A DNA stretch of 64,000 bases from JACQFK01 sp964619955. GTDB lineage: Bacteria; Planctomycetota; MHYJ01; JACPRB01. Position 1 is the first letter of the stretch; each line of letters opens with the position of its first letter. This document shows positions 33,239 to 43,676 of the stretch, in pieces. The stretch spans positions 93,188 through 157,187 of the forward strand of contig CAZUJF010000010.1 in the NCBI GenBank assembly GCA_964619955.1, written 5' to 3'. A program made the position numbers and the translations under genes. The notes beneath the pieces were generated by a model that saw nothing but the letters and a program-made list of their open reading frames with translations, did not search any database and was not told the origin of the DNA.

Positions 33239-34450
33239 TCAGCGAAGCTTCATCAGCGACAGGAGTTTGTCCGCGGCGGCATCCGCGAACTCCGGGTCAT
33301 TGATATGCCGGTCGAGCTCCAGGAGCTCCACGGAGCCGGCATTCGCCCGGACGGCCTCATGCAACGACTTCCGCGCCGCGGGATCGTCGAAGGGCTGCCC
33401 GGCCGCGTCGATCGCCGAGACGCCCCGCCCGGGCAGCAGGATCGCGACCGGACCCTTCGCGCGCGCGGCCTTGCGGCCGATGTCCGCGCCGATCCGGGCG
33501 TTTTCCGCGGGCGTCGTGCGCATCAGCGTCACCACCGGGTTGTGCCGGTAGAAGAGGCGGTCCTTGAACTGCGGGGGCACCGACTCCGGAGCGAAGAAGT
33601 TGACCATGTCGGTCGCGCCGGTCGAAATCACCTGGGGGATGCCGCGCGCGCCCGCCGCCGTCAGGCGCTCCGGGCCCGCGGAGAGGAAGCCGCCCACGAG
33701 TTCGTCGGCCAGCTCCGTCGTCGTCAGGTCGAGCACGCCGGCGATCAGGCCGTCGCGGATCAGCGTCTCCATCGCCTGGCCCCCGTTGCCGGTGGCGTGG
33801 AAGACCAGGACCTCGCAGCCCGCCTGCTCGAGACGCTCCTTGGCCCGCATGACGGCTTTCGTCGTGACGCCGAACATCGTCGCCGCCACCAGGGGGCGGT
33901 CCTTCGCCTCGACCCCACGACCCTCGAACGTCGCCAGTCCCGCCATCGCGCGCGCCGCGTTCGTCAGGATGGCGCGGCTGATGCGGTTGATGCCGAGGAT
34001 GTCCACGACCGAGTTGAGCATCAGGATGTCGGAGTCCCCGACGAACTGGCGCACGCTTCCGGAGGCCAGCGTGGACACCATCAGCTTCGGCACCCCGAGC
34101 GGCAGCGCCCGCATCGCCGTGGTCCCGATGATCGTCCCGGCCGAGCCGCCCAGGCCGAGCACCCCGGCCACCTCGCCCGCCTGGAAGCGGCCCAGGATGA
34201 ACGCCGCCGCCCCCCGGGCCGCCGCGGTCACGGCCTCGCCGCGGTCGTTCCGCTCCCGCTGCGCCGCGAGCGTCGTGCCCGCCGCCTCGAAGATCCGTTC
34301 GCGCGGGACATCGGCCGGAACCGCGGGCGTACCCAAACAGCCGCTGTCCACGATCTTCGCGGACACCTTCATCGCCGCGAGCTGGTCGCGCACGAAGGCC
34401 GCTTCGGGCCCCTTCGTGTCGAGCGTGGCGAGGATCCAGACCTGCTTCAT
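33239..34450 (-). CDS. Tm-1-like ATP-binding (UPF0261) protein
   Basis: A 403-aa UPF0261 protein: VWILATLDTKGPEAAFVRDQ at the N-terminus, GVLGLGGSAGTIIGTTAMRA, GVPKLMVSTLASGSVRQFVG, EVLVFHATGNGGQAMETLIR, VLDLTTTELADELVGGFLSA and VAILLPGRGVSAIDAAGQPF. Homologues bind ATP in the plant virus-resistance protein Tm-1; the bacterial reaction is not established. ATG 34450 overlaps the end of the large ThuA fusion gene (4 bases), and the stop lies 19 bp before the TIM-barrel start, so these genes are co-transcribed. Pairing of UPF0261 with the TIM-barrel enzyme is conserved in many bacteria. Confidence 0.9.
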   Translation of the reverse strand: MKQVWILATLDTKGPEAAFVRDQLAAMKVSAKIVDSGCLGTPAVPADVPRERIFEAAGTTLAAQRERNDRGEAVTAAARGAAAFILGRFQAGEVAGVLGLGGSAGTIIGTTAMRALPLGVPKLMVSTLASGSVRQFVGDSDILMLNSVVDILGINRISRAILTNAARAMAGLATFEGRGVEAKDRPLVAATMFGVTTKAVMRAKERLEQAGCEVLVFHATGNGGQAMETLIRDGLIAGVLDLTTTELADELVGGFLSAGPERLTAAGARGIPQVISTGATDMVNFFAPESVPPQFKDRLFYRHNPVVTLMRTTPAENARIGADIGRKAARAKGPVAILLPGRGVSAIDAAGQPFDDPAARKSLHEAVRANAGSVELLELDRHINDPEFADAAADKLLSLMKLR

Positions 34451-37400
34451 TTGCCCTTCACCCAGGCGACCGCGTTCTTCAGGAGCGTCTGATACGCCGG
34501 CAGTTCGTGCGCCGCGCCGTCGTGCCCCAGAGTGACCACGAGGATGCGCGCCTTCGGATGTTTCACCCGCAGCACGACCGGCCATTCCTTGCCGGTCTCC
34601 AGGGACCTGCCCTTCGCCAGGACCTCGATCTCGGGCCCCTGCGCATCCTTCTGGTAGAAGTAGAGCTCGTCCTTCACCTTGAACGTCGCCGGCACGCCGG
34701 CCATCACCGGATGGGCGCCGTCGACCGCGAGCACCTCGAACTCCTGGAGCTTTTCATGGCCCCGGGATCCGCCGCCGACGAGCTTCTGGTTGTACTCCTT
34801 CCAGTCGGCCCAGTTGTACCACGCCCCGGCATGCACGATCACGATCCCCTTCCCCGCCTCCGCGTGGTCGAAGATCCCCTTCCGCGCCGCGGGGTCGGGG
34901 ATCGCCTGGTTGTTGGAAAGGATGAGGACCTCCGTCCCCGGCAGCGCGGCCGCGATCTGCCCCGGCTTCGCGGTGTACGCCGCGTCCAGCAGCTTCGCGT
35001 CCGCGTCGCGGAACCATTTGTTGAAGTCATGGCTGGCCCCGCCGCCCACCAGGAGGATCTTCGACGGCGTCAACTGCAGCGGCGCCGCCGGCGGCTCCTG
35101 CGCGGGCGCCGCGCCCTTCTCCTCGGCGGAGACGTCCGCCGTCATCGCCAGGAAGGTCGGCGCGAGGTGGTTGTCGTAGCTCTCGAGCGTGAGGCGCTCG
35201 ATGACGTCCCTGCGCTTCGGGCGCATCGTGAACCAGCGGACCTGGCCCCGCGCGCCGTTTTCGAGGATGCCGGGCACGAACTTCGAGCCTTTCACGTCGA
35301 CGCGCCGCACCCAGTCGGAAAACTCGAAACCGTCCTTGAGGATCAGCGTCTCCGTCTGGTTGTCCGCATACGTGAACGTCACCTTGACCGCCGGCTCCGG
35401 CGCCTTGTCGCCGTCCAGGGTTCCCCAGGCGGCGATGCCGCCCAGCACGTGGATACGCGGGGCCGCGAAGCCCACGCGGAACTCCACCTTCTGCGGCATG
35501 ACGCGCTTGGACTCCCAGTCCGGCGCGCTTCCGCCCTTGAGCACGATCGCATTGAGCCCCTTCAGGTTCTTCGCGGGGTCGGACACCATGAAGGGCACGC
35601 CCTCGACCATCGTGATGCCGAACTTCTTCAGCCTCAGGTTGTGCGGCTCGCGCCGGGAGTCGTAGAGGCCCTTGACGCTGGAGGCCGTGAACGCGGTCTG
35701 CAGATCGATCACCCGGAAGTTCCCGGCGTCCGCGCAGAGATAGCTCAGGATGTCCCGCAGCGCCTCGGCCCCCAGGCTTTCCAGCCCCTCGGGCATGAGG
35801 GACATCCCCGTCGAGATCATCGCGTCGATGTCGGCGCGGCGGATCTCCTTGTCGCCTTCGTTGTTCTTGAGGACGACGCCGTCCTTCGTCTCGCGCGCGA
35901 CCAGGCCGTTGAAGACCTCCCCGGACTTGGTGCGCACGTTGAAGGAGACGTAGTTCCCTTCCACGGTGCGGTTCGGGTCGATGATGTGCGTCAGCAGGTC
36001 GTGTTTGCCGTGCAGGCCCATGCCGGTGAGGTCGGGCGCGATCGCCCGTCCCTCGTTCTTGTACTGATGGCACTTCAGGCAGTTCTCCGCGAGGAGGAGC
36101 TTCCCGCGGGCGAGATCGCCGGCCTGGTCCACCACCGGCATGAGCCTGGCGATCACGGGGTCCTTGGTCTTCGCGGACGTCCCCATGAGCGCGTCGAGCA
36201 TCTTGACCGAACGCTGCGCCACGGTCTTGTCGGGATGCGTCCGGAGGCGGAAGAGCGCGCTCGGGCCCAGGTCGCCGGGCTTCAGGCCGCCGTTCTCGAG
36301 CTCCGCCAGCAGGGCGAGGGTCCATTCGGGACGTTTGAAGAGCTGGCCGAGCACGAGTTCCCGCGACAGCCCCGCGACCTTGCGGTAGGCGCCGATGAAG
36401 ACGGCGGCCGCCCCCGGATCGTTGAGCGCGCCCAGGATCTCGATCGTCCCCTTCTGCAGATCGGCGGAGGACGCGGGGCTCAGCAGACCCGCGCAGGCCT
36501 CGTACGCCTTCGCCCGCGCAAACGGCAGCGAGAGGGCGGCCTGCAGATTCTGGAGCCGCACGTCCTCGCTCTTCGAGGCGTCCCCGAGGGCGGCCAGCAG
36601 GACCGCGGCCACGGGCGCGAGGGATTTCGCCATGGAATCGTCCTTCACCCAGCGGGCGGCGAAGGGCACGGTCGCGCTGATGAGCGCCGCTTCCCCGCTG
36701 CCCAGCAGGCCTTCCAGCGCCTTCCGCAGCTCCGGCGTGACGGGAGGGGCCAGGTCCGCCTTCAGCGCCCGGGACAGCCGCCCCAGCACCGCCGCCTTGA
36801 GGTCCGCGGACGCGCCCGCCTTGGCCGCCAGGCCCGTCACGAGGCGCGCCGCCAGTTCGGCGTCCTGCCGTCCCCCCGCGTTTTCCGCGAGGGATTCGGC
36901 CAGCGCCTTGTCGCCCGCATCGAGCGCGGCCAGCAGGGATTCGACCGGCGAGGACGCCAGGGCCCCGACGACGGCCGAGCGGGAATAGACGTCCTGCAAA
37001 GTGCCGGAGAGCCTGATCAGGGCGGCCGCCGCCTCCGAATCCAGGGGAAAAGCGGCCAGGGCGACGATCTTCTCGAGACGCGCCCGGGGATCCGTATCGT
37101 CGAGTTTCTCGAGCAGGGCCTTCTTGACGCCGTCGTCCTTGCCGCCGAGAGCGGCCACGCGCGCGGCGTTCTTGCGGACGCCGCCGTCGGCATCCCCCAG
37201 CGCTGCCGCCAGTTCCGTCCCCGCGAGCCCACCCAGGCGCTGCAGCGCCCAGAGGGCCAGGACGCGGGCTTCGGGTTTCGCGGAGCTCTTGAGCAGCGCC
37301 GCCAGCTCCGCGGCGCCCTGCTTCCGTTCCACGAGCAGCCGCTGCGCCGTGAGCCTCGCCCAGCGGTTCGGATGCTCCAGCGCCTTCACGAGGCCCGCGA

Positions 37401-39378
37401 CGGACGCGAAGTCCGCGGCCGGCAGCGCCTTCGCCTGTTTGTGCTGGAGACGCAGCACGCGGCCGTGCAGGTGGTCGCGGTCCGGACGCACCGCCGCGTT
37501 GTAGGGCCCGTGTTTGGGCCCGCGCGTGTCGTTGTGCACGGCCGCGGGATTGTAGAAGTCGGCGATGTAGAGCGCGCCGTCGGGCCCGATCTGGGTGTCC
37601 ACCGGACGGAACCAGAGGTCCGTGCCCGCGACGAACTCCTCGGTGCGGACCTTCGTGGCCTTGTACGTGACGCCGTCGGGCACGACCCGGTCCTGATGGA
37701 TGAGGTTGATGGTGCACTCGGTCACGAAATGGATCTGCCGGTACTCGTCGGGCCAGGCGCCGCCGTCGTAGAGCGTGCTGCCGGCCGCGGCGGTGAAGCC
37801 GCCCACGTTGTCGATCTGCAGATACGGATTGATCACGTGCTTCAGGAGCGGGTTGGCGTCGCGGTGGTCGGTGATGTCCTTCCAGCTCTCGACCTTGCCC
37901 GTCTTCCCGCGCGAGAGCACGGGGTCGGGCAGGATCACGTGCCGCAGGTGCGAGCCGTTCGCCATGGTGAAGAAGATCTCGTTGTCCCAGCTGAAGTCCA
38001 TGCCCCACGTGTTGGAGCCGTAGGAGCTCACCATCTCGATCTCGCTGCCGTCGGGCCGGAAACGGAAGAGACCGTTGGGGATCTTGCCGCAAGGGCGCCC
38101 GTCCTTGTTCGAGACGTTGGAACCGCCGCCGGAATAGCCCTGCGTGGCGTAGACCCAGCCGTCCTGGCCCCAGCGCAGGTTCGAGGCGACCGCGTGGGTG
38201 TCCCCGTGGCCGAAGCCGCTGAAGAGCACCTCCCGCTTGTCGGCCACGCCGTCGGCGTCCGTGTCCCGCAGCCAGAGGATCTCGGGGGCGGCCATCACGA
38301 TGACGCCGTCCTGGTGGAAGACCAGGCCCGTGGGCAGGTCCAGCTGCTCGTAGAAGACCGTCCGCTTCTCGTAGCGGCCGTCGCCGTCCTTGTCCTCATA
38401 ACTGGCGAGCAGGTCGAAGGGCCGGCTCTTCCAGATGTTCGCCTTGTTGGGATACATCGGCGTCTGCAGGACCCAAAGGCGCCCCTGCGGATCCCAGGCC
38501 ATGGAGATGGGTTTCACGACCTCGGGTTCGCCGAGCAGGGCCTTGAGTTCGAAATCCTGGGGGACGGAGATCTTCTCCGCCATCTTGTCGAGCGGCAGCG
38601 GTCCGCCCGCCGGATAGCGCAGGGAGGCGAGTTCCTCCTTGTTGACGAGGCCGTCCACTTCGCGCTTCGCCGCCCAGGCGATGCCGCGGAGGATAAGCGC
38701 GCGCACGTGCGGCAGGGCGAACGTCGCGTGTTTGTGGCCGAGCAGGCAGACGAAGGAGCGGTAGGCCTCCTTCTCGTAGACCCACATCTGGGGCGCGACC
38801 TCGTTGAACATGCGGAACGAGGTCCCGATCACCTGCGCGCCGGCCTCCAGGTGCAGGTTCCAGTAGATCTCGTCGTCGACGAAGAAGTTGGCGAGCCCCG
38901 CCGTGATCGGATGCGGATAGTCCTGGACGTAGAAGCCGTTCACGCCGTGGAGCCACTTCGAGACGCCATGCTCCCAGGCGCCGCCGATGACGGTCTTGAA
39001 CCACTGGGGCTCCTTGCCGCAGACGCCGTCGTGGAGCGTGACGATGCCGCCGCCGCGCTTCGTGAAGGTCTCGAGGCGCGCCTTCTGGTCCGCGTCCATC
39101 GTGCCCGCCTCCGCGGCGAAGAGGATCAGGACGTCCGTCTTCTCGAGCTGCTCCGCCGTCGGGAAGGCCAGCGCGCCGTCCACCTCGCAGCCGCGGCCCT
39201 TGAGCAGTTCCTTCCACTCCTCGAGGAAGCGGGGATGATCGTGTTCGCCGGGGCCGTGGGTCTTCACGCCCGCGCGGATGAAGATCCGCAGCGGCGCCGC
39301 GGTGGGCTGGGGTATAGGCGCCGCCTGCACGCAGGAGGCCGCCACGATCAAGGCGATCAGACTCAGGAAGCGTTTCAT
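34447..39378 (-). CDS. Giant ThuA / PVC-type dehydrogenase / haem-binding / ThuA fusion
   Basis: A 1643-aa exported protein (signal FLSLIALIVAASCVQA) starting at ATG 39378 with GGAGG seven bases upstream. Order: ThuA-like domain (about 31-230, FIRAGVKTHGPGEHDHPRFL); PVC-type membrane-bound dehydrogenase propeller (about 250-640, ISMAWDPQGRLWVLQTPMYP, PDGALYIADFYNPAAVH); HEAT-like helical repeats (about 640-1060); cytochrome c haem domain of Pirellula/Verrucomicrobium type (CLKCH at 1100-1104, then IIDPNRTVEGNYVSFNVRT); a beta-sandwich region; and a second ThuA domain (about 1410-1643, GKGIVIVHAGAWYNWADWKE). It suggests oxidation of a sugar or glycoside at the cell surface coupled to a cytochrome. 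It is first in the operon with the Tm-1, TIM-barrel and cupin genes. Confidence 0.92.
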   Translation of the reverse strand: MKRFLSLIALIVAASCVQAAPIPQPTAAPLRIFIRAGVKTHGPGEHDHPRFLEEWKELLKGRGCEVDGALAFPTAEQLEKTDVLILFAAEAGTMDADQKARLETFTKRGGGIVTLHDGVCGKEPQWFKTVIGGAWEHGVSKWLHGVNGFYVQDYPHPITAGLANFFVDDEIYWNLHLEAGAQVIGTSFRMFNEVAPQMWVYEKEAYRSFVCLLGHKHATFALPHVRALILRGIAWAAKREVDGLVNKEELASLRYPAGGPLPLDKMAEKISVPQDFELKALLGEPEVVKPISMAWDPQGRLWVLQTPMYPNKANIWKSRPFDLLASYEDKDGDGRYEKRTVFYEQLDLPTGLVFHQDGVIVMAAPEILWLRDTDADGVADKREVLFSGFGHGDTHAVASNLRWGQDGWVYATQGYSGGGSNVSNKDGRPCGKIPNGLFRFRPDGSEIEMVSSYGSNTWGMDFSWDNEIFFTMANGSHLRHVILPDPVLSRGKTGKVESWKDITDHRDANPLLKHVINPYLQIDNVGGFTAAAGSTLYDGGAWPDEYRQIHFVTECTINLIHQDRVVPDGVTYKATKVRTEEFVAGTDLWFRPVDTQIGPDGALYIADFYNPAAVHNDTRGPKHGPYNAAVRPDRDHLHGRVLRLQHKQAKALPAADFASVAGLVKALEHPNRWARLTAQRLLVERKQGAAELAALLKSSAKPEARVLALWALQRLGGLAGTELAAALGDADGGVRKNAARVAALGGKDDGVKKALLEKLDDTDPRARLEKIVALAAFPLDSEAAAALIRLSGTLQDVYSRSAVVGALASSPVESLLAALDAGDKALAESLAENAGGRQDAELAARLVTGLAAKAGASADLKAAVLGRLSRALKADLAPPVTPELRKALEGLLGSGEAALISATVPFAARWVKDDSMAKSLAPVAAVLLAALGDASKSEDVRLQNLQAALSLPFARAKAYEACAGLLSPASSADLQKGTIEILGALNDPGAAAVFIGAYRKVAGLSRELVLGQLFKRPEWTLALLAELENGGLKPGDLGPSALFRLRTHPDKTVAQRSVKMLDALMGTSAKTKDPVIARLMPVVDQAGDLARGKLLLAENCLKCHQYKNEGRAIAPDLTGMGLHGKHDLLTHIIDPNRTVEGNYVSFNVRTKSGEVFNGLVARETKDGVVLKNNEGDKEIRRADIDAMISTGMSLMPEGLESLGAEALRDILSYLCADAGNFRVIDLQTAFTASSVKGLYDSRREPHNLRLKKFGITMVEGVPFMVSDPAKNLKGLNAIVLKGGSAPDWESKRVMPQKVEFRVGFAAPRIHVLGGIAAWGTLDGDKAPEPAVKVTFTYADNQTETLILKDGFEFSDWVRRVDVKGSKFVPGILENGARGQVRWFTMRPKRRDVIERLTLESYDNHLAPTFLAMTADVSAEEKGAAPAQEPPAAPLQLTPSKILLVGGGASHDFNKWFRDADAKLLDAAYTAKPGQIAAALPGTEVLILSNNQAIPDPAARKGIFDHAEAGKGIVIVHAGAWYNWADWKEYNQKLVGGGSRGHEKLQEFEVLAVDGAHPVMAGVPATFKVKDELYFYQKDAQGPEIEVLAKGRSLETGKEWPVVLRVKHPKARILVVTLGHDGAAHELPAYQTLLKNAVAWVKGK

Positions 39379-39510
39379 ACGATATCCTCCGGGAACCCCA
39401 TCCCTCCCCTTGCTGAGCAGACTGCGTGCCAAGACCTCTTTTCTGCTGCGAACACAAGCAATTCATCCACAGTCATTTACATCAGACTGGAGCGGAGGAT
39501 GTTTTTTGAT

Positions 39511-39526
39511 ATGTAACCGGTTACAT
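39511..39526. promoter_or_regulatory. 16-bp palindromic operator in the divergent region
   Basis: ATGTAACCGGTTACAT is a perfect 16-bp palindrome, followed by a half-site TGTAAC at 39532. It lies between the divergent ThuA-fusion operon and the sigma-54 activator gene, 23 bp before the latter's ATG. It resembles LacI/GalR-family operators; the binding protein could be such a repressor or the activator itself. Confidence 0.65.
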
Positions 39527-39548
39527 GCTACTGTAACCCAGTAAACGT

Positions 39549-41311
<1,763 letters not shown>

Positions 41312-41312
<1 letters not shown>

Positions 41313-42334
41313 TGTTTCGACTTCCCGCAGTCCTCCTTCTCACCCTGGCCGGATGCGGATCGGTCCCCGCCCCCGGGCCCGAAATCCTCCTGATCCCGGG
41401 AACGAAGCTGCAGATCGAGATGGATTTTGTCCCCGGGACAGGAACCCTGAGCCCGTTCTGGATCTCGAGGCGGGAGCTGACTTGGGCTGACTTCGACTGC
41501 TTCTACGAGCACCCGGAGGAGCAGCAGGTGGATGGCATCACACGACCCTCAAGCGGGAAGAACTATCTCCAGCTCAGCGGACTTTCGGCGGAGTCGATGG
41601 AGGCCCACCGTCCGGTGACGAACCTCCGCTACCACTCCGCGATCTCCTACTGCGAATGGCTGTCCTCGCGCAGCGGCCTGAGCTTCCGGCTCCCCACCGA
41701 ACGGGAGTGGGAATCCGCTCCGGGAACTCCTGCGATCCTGCAATACTGTCTCGAGCCGGACCGTCCGCCCGATTTCGGGCCGGTCCTCCGCGGGCCCGGG
41801 CGCCAGACCATCCCCGCGCCGTGGGATGAGGCCGACCCGAACCGTCCGGTCAGCACCTGGTGGTTCCGGGCCGGCCACACCCAAGGCTTCCGGGTCGTCC
41901 GCGTCCCGGACGCCCTCACAGCGGATGCACGGAAGGCGTACGCCCGGAAGATCGAGATCTCCGGATTGAAAGGCGAGGAACGGACGGTCAAGGTCGGCAG
42001 TTCGGTGGCGCTCCTCAGCCGCGTCAGCGGCATCGTCCACAACGGCGGCGACCGCACCTTGGACGAAATCCTGCTCAAGGTCTATTTCCTGGGCCCCCGG
42101 GGGAAACCGCATTTCGAGGATGTGACTTCCAATCTGACGCGCCGCGCCACGTTCAACGTCTGCGCACCGGTGCTGCGCAACAGCGCCCATCCCGGGGAGC
42201 ACGCCCTGCCGCTGAGGCCCGGGGAGCGCCGGAGCTTCGTCGTCGACCTCCCCCTGAGCCTGGACAACGACGATGACGTCCAACTCGACAAGTTCGGCGC
42301 GTCGGTGATCCACCTGCGCTTCGCGACCGATTAG
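41312..42334 (+). CDS. SUMF1-like lipoprotein
   Basis: A 340-aa lipoprotein (lipobox LAGC) with a shortened SUMF1/FGE-like domain: ILLIPGTKLQIEMDFVPGTG, SPFWISRRELTWADFDCFYE, PVTNLRYHSAISYCEWLSSR and FRLPTEREWESAPGTP, ending with TQGFRVVRV. The GNVWEWC segment and FGE catalytic cysteines are absent. A C-terminal beta-sandwich-like part (about 210-340, GIVHNGGDRTLDEILLKVYF) is unassigned. It is coupled to the sigma-54 activator by a one-base overlap. Function unknown. Confidence 0.75.
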
Positions 42335-42348
42335 CGGGAATCGGCGGC

Positions 42349-42648
42349 CTACTTCTTCTTGCCCTTCGGCCGGCGCGAGGCGATGGCCGCGACGATGAGC
42401 GTGGCCGCGAGCGCGCCGATCAGGCTCCAGAGCAGCGGGAATGAACGACCGCGGATCGTCAGGTGCGCGACCTCCGGCAGGTGAAAGAGGCTGGCCGCCT
42501 CCATCCCCAGATAGGCGCCCACGAAGCCGAGGAAGATCGAGACGAACAGCCCGCCGATCTTCAGTCTCAGGAGCCGCTGGGAAAGCAGCCCCAAGCCGGC
42601 CGCCAGAATGAGACAGACCAGCAGATGAATCGCCTGATCAAACGTCAT
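42349..42648 (-). CDS. Small membrane protein, GlsB/YeaQ/YmgE-like
   Basis: A 99-aa protein with three predicted membrane helices (about 8-24, 30-48 and 72-90). The Gly-rich centre (IGGLFVSIFLGFVGAYLGME) resembles the transglycosylase-associated (GlsB/YeaQ) family of stress-related inner-membrane proteins. The C-terminus is basic (ASRRPKGKKK). It converges on the SUMF1-like lipoprotein gene 14 bp away and is divergent from the NRDE gene. Confidence 0.72.
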   Translation of the reverse strand: MTFDQAIHLLVCLILAAGLGLLSQRLLRLKIGGLFVSIFLGFVGAYLGMEAASLFHLPEVAHLTIRGRSFPLLWSLIGALAATLIVAAIASRRPKGKKK

Positions 42649-42672
42649 GCGAAGATCTTACACTAGAGCCGC

Positions 42673-43359
42673 ATGTGCGTGCTCGCGTTCTGGCTGCGGC
42701 CCGACCCCCGCCACGCCCTCCTCGTCGGCGCCAACCGCGACGAGGATCCGGCGCGCCCTTCGGCCCCGCCGGCCGAGATCGAGCCCGGCATCTGGGCGGG
42801 ACGCGACCTGCTCGCGGGCGGCACCTGGCTGGGCTACAACCGCCACGGCCTCTTCATCGCCCTGACGAACCGGCGGACGCCGGGGCACCGTTCAGACAAC
42901 TATTCGCGCGGTCAGCTGGCGCTCGAGGCGCTGCGCTGCCGCAAACCCGGCTGAGTGGAGGCGCTGCTCGCGAAGCGGGTGGACGAACGGCCGGTGGCCG
43001 GATTCAACCTCCTGGCCGCCCTCGACGGCGAGGCGCTCCTGATGCACTGGGACGGCCGGCTGCGGACCGTCGCGGTCCCGCCGGGCGCCCATGTGATCTC
43101 GTCCGACCATGACCTCGACAGCCCGGATTTGCCGGAGGCTGCCGTCTTCTCGAAGTCCTTCGGGGGGCTTGCCGGGACACCGTCCCGGGAGGTCCTGCAG
43201 GGCTTCCTCAGGTCCCACGAAGGATCGCGTCCCGTGTGCAAACACGGAGATCAGTTCGGCACGGTGTCGTCGACGATCTTCGTGGACGGAGCGGAGGGGA
43301 CCCGCCTGCTCCACGCGGCAGGGCCTCCCTGCCGGACCTTGCATCAAGCGCCGGTGTGA
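42673..43359 (+). CDS. NRDE/TANGO2-like protein with one in-frame TGA
   Basis: Together the frame encodes about 228 residues of an NRDE family protein: MCVLAF with Cys2, the likely Ntn-type nucleophile after Met removal, GANRDEDPARPS with the name-giving motif, GGTWLGYNRHGLFIALTNRR, NYSRGQLALEAL, FNLLAALDGEALLMHWDG and a C-terminal FGTVSSTIFVDG. A single TGA at 42952-42954 breaks it after RCRKPG without a frame shift. The position is in a variable linker before the GFNLL strand, not at an obvious catalytic site. The best downstream hairpins lie outside the bacterial SECIS range (loops about 11 and 38 nt away). It may be a selenoprotein, read-through, a recent nonsense mutation or an assembly error. 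Confidence 0.7.
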
Positions 43360-43539
43360 CTAACGGGCGAAGTCGCCGAAGTCCGCCTGGGTCTCGCGCC
43401 GGAAGACGAGCACCCGACGGGGCTCGTCCCTGCGCTGCTGGGACGCGTCGCCCTGACGCTGTCCCTGGCCCTGCTGGGCGTTTCCGCCCTGCCGGGTCTG
43501 CTTGTACGGATGCCTGGGTTGGCTGTTCACGTGAACCAT
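43360..43539 (-). CDS. 59-aa Gln/Arg-rich small protein
   Basis: An uncharacterised small protein rich in Gln, Arg and Gly (RQGGNAQQGQGQRQGDASQQ) with a more regular C-terminus (RRVLVFRRETQADFGDFAR). Third codon positions are almost all G or C as in its neighbours, which supports coding. ATG 43539 has CCAGGA directly before it; GTG 43530 could be the start with better spacing. A TTGACA-17-TACACT promoter lies about 100 bp upstream on the same strand, after the end of the DUF1501 gene, so it has its own transcript. Stops of this gene and the NRDE gene abut. No family recognised. Confidence 0.55.
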   Translation of the reverse strand: MVHVNSQPRHPYKQTRQGGNAQQGQGQRQGDASQQRRDEPRRVLVFRRETQADFGDFAR

Positions 43540-43644
43540 TCCTGGAAAAAAAACCTGAACCACTACACGGGAAAGGTGGGTTTGGAGGATTCGAGAGGAG
43601 TGAGACTCTGCGAGCGACCTAACCTGTACTTCCCTGACGTTTGA

Positions 43645-43673
43645 AGTGTAGCCCCCTCCGGGCCGGTTGTCAA
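43645..43673 (-). promoter_or_regulatory. Near-consensus sigma-70 promoter of the small gene
   Basis: On the minus strand, TTGACA (43673-43668), 17-bp spacer, TACACT (43650-43645). The predicted start is near 43638, leaving a leader of about 100 nt before ATG 43539. It is the best sigma-70 match in the window. Confidence 0.75.
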
Positions 43674-43676
43674 CCC

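Noticed and set aside
34507..39516. A 1669-aa open frame on the plus strand
   Set aside because: It mirrors the ThuA/dehydrogenase fusion; its Arg/Gly/Val-rich sequence has no domain, and the minus-strand gene has a signal peptide, ribosome site and many motifs.
42952..43000. A SECIS element for the NRDE gene
   Set aside because: The CGGCC-GGT-GGCCG hairpin is short and its loop is about 38 nt from the TGA, and the nearer hairpin is only 4 bp; neither is convincing.
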